Shown: piece by piece, positions 12,626 through 26,628 of the stretch
Numbering within the stretch: position 1 is the stretch's first letter
How the letters are laid out: every line of letters starts with the position of its first letter
Assembly (NCBI GenBank): GCA_022410635.1
Contig: JAJVDF010000028.1
Location: 1,933,849-1,997,848 of the forward strand
Length of the DNA stretch: 64,000 nucleotides
Direction: 5' to 3'
DNA from: Tretioscincus oriximinensis
Lineage: Eukaryota > Chordata > Lepidosauria > Squamata > Gymnophthalmidae
Program-made: the position numbers and the translations under genes
The notes under the pieces: model-generated
What the model was told of the DNA's origin: nothing
The model's input: only the letters and a program-made list of their open reading frames with translations
Database searches by the model: none

Positions 12626-14659
12626 CCATTTCTCATAACCAAGGATGTTCTCATTGGATTGCTGCATATGTCATAGGTATGTATTGAAGCACTCACATCT
12701 TGCCTAATACTCCATTTTGGCTCAGCATTCTGGAAGGCAGGGCATAGTCAGTCATATCCATTTGCTAAAAAAAACTGGTTGACATTACTGGTTGTGGAAT
12801 TTTACATCAGAAATGACACCAGGCTCTGAACAGGTCCTATGTCATTTCTGCTACCATAATATGTCTACATGGTGCCACTGGAAATTGGGAAAGTTGCCTT
12901 ACATAAATTGATCATCTCCTGAAGTATCTTCAAGCGTGAATTTTGCCCCTGGGTATGGGCCAGGCATGGTCCCAGGGCATACTGTAGAAGACTGGACCAC
13001 TTCTGTGCCATGTACAGATACCCATACTCAATTATTCATTTGGCATGGTCCAAACAGTTGTTGCTGTAGTGGCATTGCAGTTATACCTGTTAATCACCTA
13101 CTTGACTTATTTCAATTTGGATTCTGATCCAAGAGTGTATACATAATTTAAGTTTTAATTAAAGGTATGCATTTCTCCCCAGGATATTTACTTCTCCCAT
13201 TGCTTTTTGAAATTTTTTGTTTATGGTCTAAAAACTATGTGCTATCTTGAAGTGTCATCCTATACTAATTTTATCTGGAATCTGAGTGGGAATCCAGAAT
13301 AGGATGTGATCAATAACACTCTTTTATCCCCACATCATTGTGTTGAAACAAAATTTCCTAATACAAAGGTTAGTCAATATTGAAGTTTCATAGTGCCTGC
13401 TTTTATTCCAATCGGTTAGCACTTCATGGCTCACTTATATCCACTTGAGAAAAGATGACTCCAGAGTGTATGGAAAAGCACTCTTGGGTGGCTGATAAGA
13501 CACTTTCTTCCATTCTTGTTATTTAATACAGTCTGAAAATGTATGTGAAGAATGTTTACCTTCCAGCCCAATATCGTGATTATAATAAATGGAAGTAATC
13601 AAGGACACCTGAAATGAATTATTAGAGTGTTTCCTGCCTTTGAAAAGCTGCTTTAATAATGTTGATTGTTTTGCAAGGTAAAAAAGCAGATTCTAAATTG
13701 GATCGTTGATGACGGCTCAGAAATTTTTCCTCGGTGGTCCTTGACAACATCGCTACCCTTGATGTAGGAAGAAAGCCGAATGGCCCTCTTTTTTTAGCCT
13801 GTTTTCAGAAGTGCGTGTCTGTCAGTGTGCACAAGTGTGTAATTATATATATTATATAACCATTTCAATAGCTAAACCAGCTACCCCCCATTGGTGTTTG
13901 GTTTCAACAGTACAGGATGTGACTCTACACAGCACAATCCCCACTGCAGACAAAAAGCTTTCCTAGGGTTGAGATCTTGCCACTCACATAATTATTTTGA
14001 GACAGACAGCTCCATTACTTTAGTGCCTGCACTTCAGAAGAGGAATGGAAACATTAGGAAAAGTTTTTTTTTCTTTGATGTAGAATATGCTGCCACTTTT
14101 TTGTTATTAAAATAGGAGCTAATGTTAAATAAATAAAATTTTGCCTGGAGGCTTCTGAAAACTAATGTTGTGTTTTGACAGTGTCGGGTTTTTTTTTCTT
14201 ATTCCTGAAAGCATTGTGTGAGTTAACGCAGGACTCACAATTTCTGCTTCTTGCTACATACTAGTCTTTTCATCTTCCATTTTGCTTTCCTCCTCTTTCA
14301 AGCTCTCACCACCTATTCTCAGAACTTAGATTCATAAACTTTGTTATTATACACCCCACCCCTTTATACTAATATGCACACTTTTCCTCCTCTAATATTG
14401 ATGAAATGCACACATACCTTTGTAGAAATTAAGGAAAGGCTTTCCCATTCTTCGGCATAGGCGGAAAGACCACTTATGTTGCAATTTTACAGTATAGTGC
14501 ACTCCACATACTTAAGAATAGGTCTTACTGTTCTGTGGAGAACTTTAGTTTCTCCAGAGTCTTGGATGTAGGGGTGATGAACAATGTGGAGATGTATACC
14601 AAGATATTAAATGTCCCTGAAACACAATTGTAGGTAATTTATATTCTTAGGCATGAATG
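12626..14659. other. Intergenic; nothing recognised
   Basis: AT-rich sequence. ORFs are short and without features. Confidence 0.55.
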
Positions 14660-14940
14660 TCTCAGACATCTAAGTGCCGGTCTTTCATCTGAGAGACCTC
14701 AGATGTCGGACGTGGAGAGGGGTGAGCTCTAGTCAACTCAGCTGTTCGAAAGCAAGAATTTCAAGAAATTGCAACAGATTGAGGCTAGATAAATGGCAAC
14801 CACCACAGCATGATGAGGAAGATAGAATGTAAGCATGTGGGTGAAAAATAACNTTGCAAGCTGCTTTCAGTCCCTTTGGGTGAGAAAAGCATGGTATAAA
14901 AATGTAGTCCTCCTTACTCTTACTCTTCTTCCTCCTACCC
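14660..14940 (+). mobile_element. tRNA-derived SINE (family A)
   Basis: CTCAGCTGTTCGAAAGCAAG, ATTTCAAGAAATTGCAACAG, TGGCAACCACCACAGC and CAGTCCCTTTGGGTGAGAAA match family A. The tRNA head is degenerate. It ends in CTT/CTC repeats and a C run at 14938. Confidence 0.72.
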
Positions 14941-15504
14941 CCCCCCCCCAAGGACAGGGGCTGTGGATAGCTTAGGTCTTCACCAGTGTCTAAAGACACT
15001 GAATATGGAAGCAGGATTTATATGAAAGACGTCTATGATGTAAACCATAGGATCTGAACTAGACTGTATATCAGTTGATACTCTGTTAAATAGCCCCAAT
15101 TCATGTCATAAGAAAGAATTTGTTCATTCTAAATAAAAAAAACCTTCCCCCTTACTCTTAGGTATCTAGGATAGATGTTCATAAATAGATTTACAAATCC
15201 AGTACTCTCAATTAAATGATCCATTACATAGCAGACCACAAGCCGTTTTGGGGGGAGAAAAAGCACATGCTCTACTCTTCTACCTCTAAGATACTGCTAG
15301 ATTCCCAAGGCCACAGTTTTACATGGACAAAAGGGGCTTCTTAAAGTCACTGCAGATGAATTTTCACTATATAGTTTGAAAGTTACTACAGTGACATGTC
15401 TGATTTCCAGAATTATGAGCAGCAGCCTATCTACTGTATACTTGTATCTGTTACATTTGTTGAGGAATCTGACATCCTGACAAATCCTGACAAATTTGTT
15501 TGAT

Positions 15505-15605
15505 CTTTTAGAATCATTGGGTTGGAACTGACCTCCAGGGTCATCAGGTCCAACTCCTTGCTCAATGCAGGATTCACTAAACCATCCCATACAGATTGCT
15601 ATACA
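15505..15605 (-). mobile_element. CR1 fragment, minus strand (bird/crocodile-like 3' end)
   Basis: AGAATCATTGGGTTGGAACT, GACCTCCAGGGTCATCAGG and TCCAACTCCTTGCTCAATGC resemble the complement of the archosaur-type CR1 3' end. It is a different CR1 subfamily from the others in the window. Confidence 0.65.
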
Positions 15606-15903
15606 GCCTCTTAGAAAAGAGAAAAAGCAATGGCAGAACTTGGAAAAATTCATGGACCTGCAAATTGAAATTGTGCATCTGTGGCAAAAGGAGGTGATGA
15701 TTGTGTCAATAGTTATTGGAGTCCTTGATGCAGTTACAAAAGAACGAGAGGCTTATGGAAACACCTTGGGGCACGGATAGAGTAATCTTCTATCAGCCAC
15801 AAAAGGCACAAGTTGTGGGAATCGCAAACATTCTATATTGATATCTCTGATTATACTAGGAAAAATTCACAAATGTCAGAGCACCAAACTAGTAATAAAT
15901 CTT

Positions 15904-15905
15904 TA

Positions 15906-16004
<99 letters not shown>

Positions 16005-16006
16005 TA
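15904..16006. repeat. (AAT)n microsatellite, ~100 bp, with (GAA)/(TAG) flank
   Basis: An almost pure AAT array, followed by AAG units (about 16007-16022) and TAG/TAA units to about 16045. It explains the poly-Asn and poly-Tyr reading frames in this stretch. Confidence 0.97.
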
Positions 16007-16045
16007 AAGAAGAAGAAGAAGAATAACAATAGTAGTAATAGTAGT

Positions 16046-19000
16046 ACTGGTGATGGTAAAATTGCATTTTCCCACTTGTCCAAGCTAAAACATTTGAGAA
16101 CTTTACTGTACAGAATTTGCAATTCCATCGATACTTTCACTGTTAGTGGCAAAACCTCTTTCCAATGCCACTTCTCCTCTGACTTCCTTTCAACAGCAAG
16201 TCCTACTCTACAGATACATTCCAGTGATGGAGAAGGTACGCAATAGAAATTGATCCTCACTGTGTATTGTTAATCAGAATGTAGTTCATGAAATTTCCAT
16301 AGGTCGTTGTGTTTCACAATCTTCTAAGTCTGATAGCATCTGCCTTTTGGTGCTGCTTTTTCTGAATCTTCAGCTGCTCAGCCTGGTTTCTGAGTCATTC
16401 ACTGGGCAATGCTGCCTCCAAGTGTTCAGGAGGAAGACAGGGATATTGAAAAAGGGCTTTGAAAACTCTCTCACATTTCTAAGTTCTTTGCCTGTTTAAA
16501 ATTAGGGGAAAGGCTTTCGAGTTTGTCTTTGCAGTATGTGCACATGTGAATTAACCTTTTTTCATAGTGCATTTTCAGCTCCCCAATGCATATAATCAGC
16601 AATGGATATTTTAAAATCATCATCACCACCACCATTATTATCATCATCATCATTATTGTAGTTTATTTAAAATATTTGGATCCTGATAATGCAAATCATA
16701 AAACAAAAACTGAAAACTAGTGTTCACAGATATTTTGAGAAGAATTGTTACCAGTTCAGACAAATGGGTTGTCCACCTGATTCTTAAAAAATTAAAAATA
16801 TTGCCCACAACAATCAGTTTCTAAAGAAGTCCCTTTACTTTTCAGCTGTCAAATACTCTGTCATATTGTACAGCAGCATTGCCATGGGAGAAATGAATTA
16901 AACATTTTTTCAACTTTAATTTTTACTCTCATTGTTTAACAACTTTCTGGACAAGTGTATTGATCTTTAAAAAAAGTACAACCACTTAAATGGTTGTTGA
17001 TTTTGTAATAATAATAGCAAACAAAAGACACTAATTTTCTCCAGGATCACTGTATATATGGGTTTTTTTTTATATCACACTCTGGTATTGGAAAGAACTA
17101 AACTAAAGCCACTGAGAGAACTACCTTATTTTAACCATTTATTACATTTGCTTTGAGAGAAGCCAAATTATGCTCAAGAATGTTGTTTGCACACTCTTCC
17201 TTTTCAGGGGGGAAACGTGAAATAACACATAAAAATTGAAATAATATATAATATTAAATATTAAAGCATTTGCGTACAATTGCACTGATCAAATGTCAGA
17301 TTTATAATATTATGAATCAAATGAACAAAGATTGCAGCTTGCATATCACTTCAAGGAATTTTTTATGGGACATGCAGATGATCCTCATAACGGGCTTTCT
17401 GCACTTACTTTATTTAATCTAAGGTTTAGGAAATCTGGATTAGTCCAACTCACAAATCTATATTACTTGAGTCATTATTCAACATCAGTGCATCTTGCAT
17501 GGCTCTGATGTGGAATTAGTGAGAGGGGGCAAATTTTGACAGTGTGACTTAGCCCATTTCCCAAATCCACCCTCACATGTCCCTGAGGCTAGGAACCTTA
17601 ATTCATACTCGAGGCTGGGCTGCAGCTCCGAAATTCACTTGAGCCTTGAGGCTGCACCATGTGGCATGGGCTAATAACTCAGGACTTGGCCCACATCAAG
17701 TGGACCAATTTTAAGAATCATTCCCATCTGATCATTATCCACTAAGTCTCCAAAACAAACCTGCTCTTTCTAATGAAACAAAAATGAAGAAAATTGGAGG
17801 TGATAATATTGAGTAATAAGGTATCAAAGTTGACTCTCATAGCAAGTAGCACCGCCTCAAAACTCAAATGAACTACAAAGCTGCAGCCCCAAAGCTCTGT
17901 TGACTAAGAATTTGTGGACTTGGGTTTTGTTGCACTGTTAAAATTTGCTCCAGTACTCCTGAGCATTGGAACTGCGCTGTCTGAATGCCTCTAGTATTAC
18001 ACCATTATTAGTACACTGTAAAGCTGATTGATCACAACATTTCTGATGACTTTGCCTTGAGCAAGGGATCAATTAAGCTTTAGTTTGGCAGTGGAGGCAT
18101 GCAGAAGAGGAAGTCCATGAACGTTGTATGCATTTAGACCTCACTATCTCCAAAGGAGTGTGGCAAAAAAAACATGCTCTGCCCCTAGATACCTGCCCAT
18201 TACCCCCCCATCTCCCCATGGCCTCTGCTCTTGTGAAGAACAGCCTGCAGGTTTTACAGCTCAGATCCAGAAAGAGCTACCCTACCACCTCAAGGTAGGT
18301 GCAAATATACCACAAATTGTTTGTTCCCCATACTGATTGTCTTATTATACAATGATCGTGGGCAAGGAACCATCTGTGAACTATATATCATTTCCAAGTC
18401 ATGTTAGAGATACTTCATGTGAATCATCCTAAACTACAAAACATTATACCCTAATACATCTGTTAATCCTTCATCTGTTCTTTAAAAAAAATGTATTGGT
18501 TTGCAATCCCTCCTAAATAGTTTGCAAACATTTCCATTTCTTAATGATGTGTCATTATAGAAATGTAATTTATTGTATTTACAAATAATCATGAAGCTTT
18601 CATCCAGAAGGAAGCAAATGGCTCATTTCTTGTATATGAAGATGAAATTATTTTTGAAACAGATATGTTTTGCATGAGGAGGCAATCAATATTCAATTGC
18701 TAAAAAGTGTCAGCCAGCAATTTAAAGAGAGTGTGATGAAGTCGAAATGATGTGGGATAGTGCCAATAATCCTGGTTAAGCAGCGTTAGAACTGACATAA
18801 TTTCAAACCCAAGTAAAAATTAAAACATACCTTTCAATAATATTATTTTCTAAAACTGGGCCTCATCTTTGAGAACGGGTCTCATTATTCTTGTTTGGTC
18901 TTATAAGGCAAATAAATTCCTGATCTGATTTCCATCAGGGTGGAAAAACTAAAAACATCCCACAGGGCCATGGGAAGAGCAAAGGTTTGTTCACACAATC

Positions 19001-19149
19001 CACAGGAGCTGAGCTCAAGCAAGCAAGAGATGGTACCTATGTTTATACCTTAAGGTCTTCCAGTGAGGTTTATCTTGATAGTCCCACCCTCTTCAACGGT
19101 TAAAGGACTGTAAACACTTGGGCCTTCTCATTGTTATCCCCCACGATAT
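16046..19149. other. Intergenic; nothing recognised
   Basis: AT-rich sequence with a small CAT/CAC microsatellite at about 16615-16650. No gene was seen. Confidence 0.55.
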
Positions 19150-19607
19150 GTATTCCCTTGTAAGATACATCAGACACGTTTGAGAGGTCATCTGATTGAA
19201 GTATACAAAATCATGCATGGGATGGATAAGGTGAATAGAGAAAAAATGTTTTCTCTATCACACAACACAAGGACAAGAGGGCACTCCTTGAAACTGATGG
19301 GCAAAAAAGTAAGAACAGACAAAGGAAAGTATTTTTTTCATCCAGAGGGTCATTTGTGGAATTTACTTTCTGAAGAGATGATGGTAGCTAACAGCTTGGA
19401 TAGTTTCAAGACAGGACTAGACAGGTTTATAGATGTCTGGATGCTGCCTCCGGGAAGGAGCAACAGGTAGTGCTCCTGAAATGCCATTTGCAGGAAGTCA
19501 TGAACAGATGCATATTTTGCTTTCCTCTGCTCGCACTGCCCAGGTGCATCTGGTGGGCCTCTAGTCCAGATCCCGATCCAGGGTGGCTCTTCTTATGTTC
19601 TTACCCA
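19150..19607 (+). mobile_element. CR1 LINE 3' end with ORF2 C-terminus
   Basis: An open segment of about 97 codons (19180-19470) encodes the C-terminal end of CR1 ORF2, with HNTRTRGHSLKLMGKKVRTDK and FKTGLDRFIDV. It is followed by the CR1 3' UTR (CCCAGGTGCATCTGGTGGGCC, ending CTTCTTATGTTCTTA). It is 5' truncated and inactive. Confidence 0.88.
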
Positions 19608-19614
19608 TCTTGTA

Positions 19615-19771
19615 TATGTTCAGCTGTCTGTTGAAGATGCACCTGTTTAATCTGACCTTCAGCTGGGAGAGTTATATTTTCTTCCCATGAAGACACTATT
19701 GTTGCTTTTCATCTGTTTTTCTAGTTTAGTATTTTTTATAATTATTCTATTATATCCACCCTGGGACTTTC
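19615..19771 (+). mobile_element. L2/CR1-like LINE 3' end leading into the GATA array
   Basis: GTTGAAGATGCACCTGTTTA, CTGACCTTCAGCTGGGAGAG and CCACCCTGGGACTTTCAGATA match the L2-like 3' end. The tail runs directly into the (GATA)n microsatellite. Confidence 0.6.
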
Positions 19772-20024
<253 letters not shown>

Positions 20025-20683
20025 CTTTTGACAAACTGCATTTTGTGATGGACCAAGAAACAAGCATAGAAGAAATGGCTAAGAAGGAGTCAAAATTGTA
20101 ATATCCAATATCTTTCCAGCAATGAACTCCTCCACGAAAGAAGCAAAAAAGTGTAGCAATAAATTTGTTCACATCTATGAATGAGAACAAATTTTGGACC
20201 TATTCATCCTGAAATCAACACTTCTTGCAATAAAGGTTCCAGAAATAACGCTTGCCACCAATAGATGTGTTGTTAGTATACTCAGAACACTAAAAAGAGA
20301 ATTAAAACAAATTTATGTACAAATGTAAAGCACATGTTCTCTGGAACAATGGGAAGTATCTTCTGGCAGCCTTGAAAGCTTAGTGCTCCTGATAAAGCAG
20401 ATTTCTTTTAAATGTTTTAATGAGCCAAGCAACAATATATTCCCAGCAGAGCACTCTTCGTTATTGTTTCTAAGGATGAGCAAAGGAAAAATCACCACCG
20501 TCTTTTCCAAAGGCAATCCAGGTTTGTTGCTTAATACTTAGAAGCCACTCTTTAATAACCCCATCCCATGTGTTCTGGATCCTCTATACATAAAGAATAG
20601 ATGACATCTCATTGCCCACTGGTACCCATCACTTTTGCTGCCTTAAGAAAATTTTATATTTACATTTTCCTTTATGTTCAAAT

Positions 20684-20750
20684 ATATTGCTCAAAACAAT
20701 TAAAGGGAACACTTAGTGTTGCACTGTTATCTTAACATGTTCCCTTAATG
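20684..20750. mobile_element. Degenerate relative of the Tc1-like hairpin
   Basis: Contains ATTGCTCAAAACAATTAAAG and GGGAACACTT, then the partial inverse AACATGTTCCCTTAATGC. It is the same terminal sequence as the hairpin at 26629 but with diverged arms. Confidence 0.5.
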
Positions 20751-20761
20751 CAAGAAAAGCT

Positions 20762-20848
20762 ATGTGCACCACCCTATGGTAGGCCGCCCTGAGTCCTTCG
20801 GGTATAGGGCGGGATATAAATACAAATAAATAAATAAATAAATAAAAT
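20762..20848 (+). mobile_element. L2/CR1-like LINE terminal fragment with (AAAT)n
   Basis: CCGCCCTGAGTCCTTCGGGT, ATAGGGCGGGATATAAATAC and an (AAAT)n tail at about 20818-20848. Confidence 0.78.
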
Positions 20849-21079
20849 TTCCGATGCATTCATTTTATTTTATTTTCGGGGGGAGGGTTACTTCTAAGCT
20901 ACTAACCCGTTTGTGAATACAGGGGAAAACGTGTGTCACACATTTTTAAAAGAAGAGCTTAAAGGTCTTCCACTTTCTTCCTGCCTTTCTTCTCTAGCAT
21001 AAGAACTCATAAGATACTGCTGGCTCAAATTTTCCTGGATTTAATTGGCTGGCTAAGGTAGGAGGCTGGACTTAGAAGT

Positions 21080-22200
21080 TAAAAATGGTATTAGTATATT
21101 TTAGAACAACTGCAATATGATTTAGTGAAACAGAGTAGGAACTTGATGTCAAGAATAAGAGCCCAAGAAGTCAAATGAAAATGGCGGAGATTATTAAGGA
21201 GAGATCTGTTAGTTCAAATTGAGGAGAAAAATGTATCATATGAAGATATTAATGGAATTCTAAAGATTTGGGGGAGTTAACAATGATTGTGAAGTTTTGT
21301 TATCACTCTATTGTGGTCCATCTCGGGAGTGGGTGTAAGGGATTTTTGTTTCTTTCTTACTCTGTTTGGTTTGTCTTCTTTATTATAATGTGTTGTATTT
21401 GTGTGTTTTGATCTTTTGTGTGTGTTTTTTGAGTTTGGTGGTATGTCTTACTGTATGTTTTTCAAATAAATTTGAAAAGAAAAGGAGTTTTAAGTCATTT
21501 CAACTCATCTCGTCTTAATCCCCTTTTGCCCCACCTGTGGAAGGCCCTCTTCTCCCTCTGGCTTGGACCAGCACTGAGGAAGGCATTTGCATAGACAACT
21601 ATGAACACAAGATTCAAAGCTTTGATTGGAACTTTTAAAAAATGGAAAAAATATAGACTAAATGATGACATATTTATTCGTAATGAATGTTTATTGAAGG
21701 GGCATATATGGCACATAAGATTCCTAAGGTGTCTCCCCACTGCTGGCACGGCTATGGCTTTCAGGGTATTTGTGTATATATGATTGGGGAATGTTGAATG
21801 GTATCAGAATTCTGGGAATAAACTTGGCAATTATAGAAAATATCATGGGATATATCGTTCTTGTGATTAAAGAAACATATGTACTACAGGAGTTTCAAGG
21901 GATACAACCTAATGATCACTGTATATTATAATAAATGATAACGGTTGTTGAAACAGTGTTGATTATAGGATGGAAGGATTAAAAAATAGAAAATATTTAG
22001 GTGGTAACATTATTTGGCAGACCAGGTGATTTGTTATTATGTTAATGACAGGAATGCAAATAGAGTTAACAAAAATAGGTGGATGAAAAATTGGACCAAA
22101 TTAATTATATATGGCCAGTCTAATCGATGGGGAGGCCTGAGATTATTAAATGTAGATACAATGATCCTCAAACCATGATTGATATTAAGATTGTACAATT
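21080..22200 (+). mobile_element. Possible decayed L1-like remnant
   Basis: A T/G-rich 3'-UTR-like stretch ends CAAATAAATTTGAAAAG near 21480. Around 22080-22150 a reading frame gives MKNWTKLIIYGQSNRWGGLR, reminiscent of the L1 GGLGLP region. The order of the pieces and the frequent stops make this tentative; it could be several unrelated fragments. Confidence 0.25.
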
Positions 22201-23271
22201 ATGTGTCAATCTCCCTTGATGGGGTTGGTAACAGGGGGGAATAGGAGGAGGGGGAATGATACTAGTGCATCTGATCAAGAAGAGACTGTATGTGATAAAG
22301 TATAAAATTTATTTCTGTTATTGAATTAATGGACTGCTTTGTTTTTGTCATTGGAGTTGTATATGAAAGATGCCAATAATATCATTTTTTAATTTCTTTT
22401 TTAAAGGAAGGAATTTGCTTCCCCCAGTGGTTGCTCAAACACTGGCAGTATTTGCAGTGTGCATTTCCCTGGTTTGAACTGGTGCTAGAGAAGGTGTTTG
22501 CCTCCCCAATGGTGACTGAAGCGATGTGGCAGGGTGGCCACCATGATGATTACTACCACACAGTGTACATATCCATGGAGTAACATCGTGGCAGAGGTGG
22601 GAGGTTCCACCTCCATGTAGTGCATTTAATTGACAGTTTTTTTCTGCCAGTTAAGTTCCCCAATAAGCCATGATGCTCTTTACTATAATAAAGATTTGTC
22701 TTTAGGGTACCTAATTCTCCCCAGAGCCCCCTTAACTACAAATCTGAACATACTGTACTCATATGGTTTTATTAATTTCATCAGAATGGTCTAGGCCTGT
22801 AAGTGAACATTTTATATTTTCTATATATTTTTTTAGTTCTTGTTGTTATTTGGAACTTTGTATTCAGTTGGGTACATCTATCCCTTTCTTTCTTGCCTTT
22901 TCCTTTCCTTTTTTCCTCAACTATTTGCAAAACCTCCCCAGGCAGCCACATTTCTTTTTTGGTCTTTTTATTTAGAATATTTTTCTTGCTTCCTCCAGCA
23001 CAATGTTCTCAAACTCTGCCCTTAGGTCTTCTGCAATTTCTGATCCTTTAAATCTATTAATCACCTCTTGTGCATATTCATACGGGATATCATTTAAATC
23101 ATATTTTTAAGATCTAGAAGTTTCAATACTTCCTTCAATTTAAACTGCGCTCTAGATTTGGTCTTTACTGAAGATATAGAACATCTCTGCCTTTGGCTGC
23201 AAACCGTATAAATGGTTTCATTACTGAAAAGTTAAGTAATATTCATAAATGGAGTCTGGGATTGTTAAGAA
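22201..23271. other. Intergenic; nothing recognised
   Basis: Overlapping T-rich ORFs at 22763-23051 reflect pyrimidine bias, not a gene. Confidence 0.5.
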
Positions 23272-23590
23272 GAAGGGAAGAAGAAGAACTGGGTTTTTAT
23301 ACCCCACTTTTCACATTCAAAGGGACTCAAAGCAGCTTACAAGGGTATTTTTTGCCCAAAGACTTACATTCCATCTTCCCTACCAGGCTGCAGTGGTTCC
23401 CATTTATCTATATGCAGTCAGTTGCAATTTCTTGCAATTTTTGCTTTCGAATAGCTGGAATGGCTAGAGCTGCAGTCTAGTGGAAATGTGTTCACCCTTC
23501 CCCATGTCCAACACAGGGCTCTGAAACCGGATCTTCCAGATGACAGACCATCTCCTTAGCAACTGCACCATTTGTGCCTGCAATGAACAA
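23272..23590 (-). mobile_element. tRNA-derived SINE (family A), minus strand
   Basis: The complement of the 55017 SINE: GGGTTTTTATACCCCACTTT, GGGACTCAAAGCAGCTTAC, TGCAATTTCTTGCAATTTT and a head to about 23585. The ORF of about 95 codons here is a SINE artefact. Confidence 0.75.
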
Positions 23591-24477
23591 GTTATTTTGA
23601 CAAAATGTTATTAATCTCTGCTACTTCATTTTGTACTCCTGTTGATCTGGTTACCTTTTGCTTTTCTACTAGATGGTGTTATAGGTTGTCACAGAATTAG
23701 TTGTTTCAACCCTTTCAGCATCAGTGGTTGGCAACTGTGGACAGCGGACTCCATTTTCTAGTTTCTGAGACTAAAACAAATTATTTTTCCTATTGCCTCA
23801 GACAATTTTTTGGTTTAAATTTTCCACTGCTGCCCACCATCATGGCCAGCTCACCCAAGAATGGAGGAGGCTCCATAAGCCTTTCTGGATGGCGTGTGCT
23901 GGTTGGTGAATTGCCTGTGATTGTATGGAGTGGTAGAGGTAGGGTGGGGTTACCTCCTCCAGGCTCAGCAGTGATGGTGATGGCAGTTTCAGGTAGCCAT
24001 GCCAGCAGGCATGATGGCAGTTTCAACAGGTATCCCATGTCTTTTTGGAGGTACTAAAAAACCCAACTTGATAGTGAGTGGCACCTAGCAAGGCAGGCAA
24101 GAAAAAAGGCCATCTTGATTAGTGTATGAGAGAAATTCAACTTAGACTGAGGCAAAGGGAAGAATTATTTCCTTTAGGTTCTAGACTTATGTCTGCACAT
24201 GCTTTGAACATAGAAATGATATTCACTGGCTGTGGCTGGTAGTTGGACAATTGATTTTGATTGTCTTCCTATGCAAGTTCTATCATTGTTTTTTAACCAT
24301 TCTGTTTTAGCAGGTTTTACAATTACTGTATTGTTACCTGTGCTGAGACCTCCCTCCCCAAGAACAAATAAATAAAGTTACTCAATTCCCTGTCATATAT
24401 ACATAGCCATTGTTATAAGGACTATCTAAATTAAATTCATCTATTCTCATTCATTTTAGTTGATTATCTCTCAAGAT

Positions 24478-24812
24478 GTCAATGTTTTCACTCAGAGGGT
24501 CGTTAGCCTGTGGAATTTACTTCCAGAAGAGGTGGTGGTAGCTAGCAGCCTGGAAGGATTTAAGACAGGATTAGACATGTTTATGAGCACTATAAATGGC
24601 TACTAGGATGAATCTTTTGATGCTGCCTCTGGGATGGAGCAACAGGCAGGATTCTCAAAATACCATTTGCAGTGAGTCAAGAAGAAGTAAAGATTTTGCC
24701 TTCTTCTGTTTCCTGCCCAGGTGCAATTGGTGGGCCATTGTGTGAGACAGAGTGTTGGACTAGATGGTCTTTGACCCAATTGAGCAGGGCTCCTTTTATG
24801 TTCTTAAGTAAT
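24478..24812 (+). mobile_element. CR1 LINE 3' end
   Basis: Encodes a degenerate ORF2 tail (RRVVSLWNLLPEEVVVASSL-like) and then the CR1 3' UTR (GGTGCAATTGGTGGGCCATT, GGACTAGATGGTCTTTGACC). It ends at the ATGTTCTTAAG tail. Confidence 0.82.
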
Positions 24813-25207
24813 GTTTATTTTTTGCCATCTCATATTGGTACATCCAGTTTATTTGGTTCTTACATTTTACATTCCAGGTTTCTACATAATATTGTTTTTT
24901 ATAACACTTGATTTTCTTTTCTAGCACCAGTCACATCAGCTGTGGCCCTTTATTCTTTCTGGAACTAATTGTAGTGTCCCTCCACATTCCCAGTAAAATA
25001 TTTAACACCACTCATCTTCTGAGACTGTAACTGTTAGCATTTTAAGGTAATATATTGCAGGGGGAAAGGGTTTTCTTGTTAAAGATCCTGAAATGATTTG
25101 CCATTTCATTCCCCAATGGATCATCTTTTGGTCCATTCTACGATAGGGATCATTCCGTATTATATTTTGAAATAGGGATATCATGTGCTGCTTCAGGCTA
25201 TGGCAGT

Positions 25208-25585
25208 TCCTACTTATTTTATTTATTTATTTATTTACATTTTTATACCGCCCTATACCCGTAGGTCTCAGGGTGGTTAACAATAAAACCATCATTTTAA
25301 CACATTAAAAACAGCCTTTTCTAAAATGGGGAGGAGATAGTAGTTTTCTAGCCAAAGGCCAGGCCAAAGAGGTGCATATTTAAGCATTTTCTGAAAGTGC
25401 ATAGAGATGGTGATTGACGCACCTCAAGGGGGAGACTATTCCATAGTCTGGGGGCTGCCACAGAGAAGGCCTTATTCCGGGTTCCCACTTGAATTGTGAT
25501 GGCAGTCCCTATTCCATGATATAATCCAGAATAAAGCTTTGTGCAGAAAGGATCATTGTCAGAATTCTCCACGATGACCATTCAA
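25208..25585 (-). mobile_element. L2/CR1-like LINE 3' end, minus strand
   Basis: The minus strand encodes NKAFSVAAPRLWNSLPLEVR and SPSLCTFRKCLNMHLFGLAF. The 3' end is the complement of the CCGCCCTATACC region with a (TTTA)n start at 25215. Confidence 0.8.
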
Positions 25586-25589
25586 TCTT

Positions 25590-26616
25590 GTGTGGCTCTA
25601 CACAGCATAGCTTATAACTTTAAGGATCTACGTGCTGTCAATGGATCCATGAAAAAGTGAAATAAGTTAGGAAGGTGTAAATACTGATCTTTTTCTTCAT
25701 AAGAGTTCCACAAGATGGGTTTTGTTTAAAAAGTACAGCTAAGCCAAAATAGTTTTTTTCCTTAGGTCAACTCTTTAAACCACAATATTGCAACATGTTT
25801 AGTATGTTTTCATCCACCTCTCTAACCATCCAAACTAGCTTCACGGTTTTTATCAAAGACGTGAGTTCTTCTGTCGATGATCAGTCAAGGAGGCAACTCT
25901 TCAGACGAGTACCTATGCATGCTTGAAGATAGATGGTTAGATTATGAATCTGTGTGCTCTCTTTTTCTTCAGCCACTTTCACTCCCTGCTGGATTCCCAG
26001 AGCTTTTGGAGTTCAATTAATTGCTTGCACAGGAAAAGGGGTCTTCATAAATCACAAAAGCAAGCAGTCAAGGATTCTTCATGCATTCCTTTCCTATGTA
26101 AATGGCCTGTAACTTTTTTCATAAAGCCGGTGCCCCATCCATTCTCATTCAGCTCTCTGCCCTCCCTCTTTCCCAGTTCGTCTCCCCCACCCTGAAATTC
26201 TCGGAATTGGAATCTAAATGGCCCTGAAACATTTGAAGACGATTAAAGTTTAGCTTGGCATATCAGAGATCTACCAGCAATTCCCACTAAAGCTCTGATG
26301 TATGTACTGCATTTGATCTGCAGTTAGATGATTCAGAAAGAAGTGATTCCAGAAGTGCTTTCTTCCCCCACAGAGTACTGGAAAAACACTCTGGAGATTA
26401 AGCATAAGAGCAGCCATTTCCTATGAGCCTCCTATAGTCCAAGACAATCCAGCAAGTTCCCAGCCAGCGCCTCTTGGCTTCCCTTCTTGGTCTGCATAAA
26501 CCATAAATCATGAGGACTGATTTCTTCTGTCTTATTAGCAACATTCAAGGAACTTAATAAAATACATTTGGCAAGTAATACAGTTCCTCCCTTTATATCC
26601 TCTATAAAGGGTATAA
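25590..26616. other. Intergenic; nothing recognised
   Basis: No repeat family or gene was recognised. Confidence 0.5.
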
Positions 26617-26628
26617 ATGTTAAAAGGA

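Noticed and set aside
15813..16260. Poly-Asn and poly-Tyr ORFs
   Set aside because: Direct translation of the AAT microsatellite.
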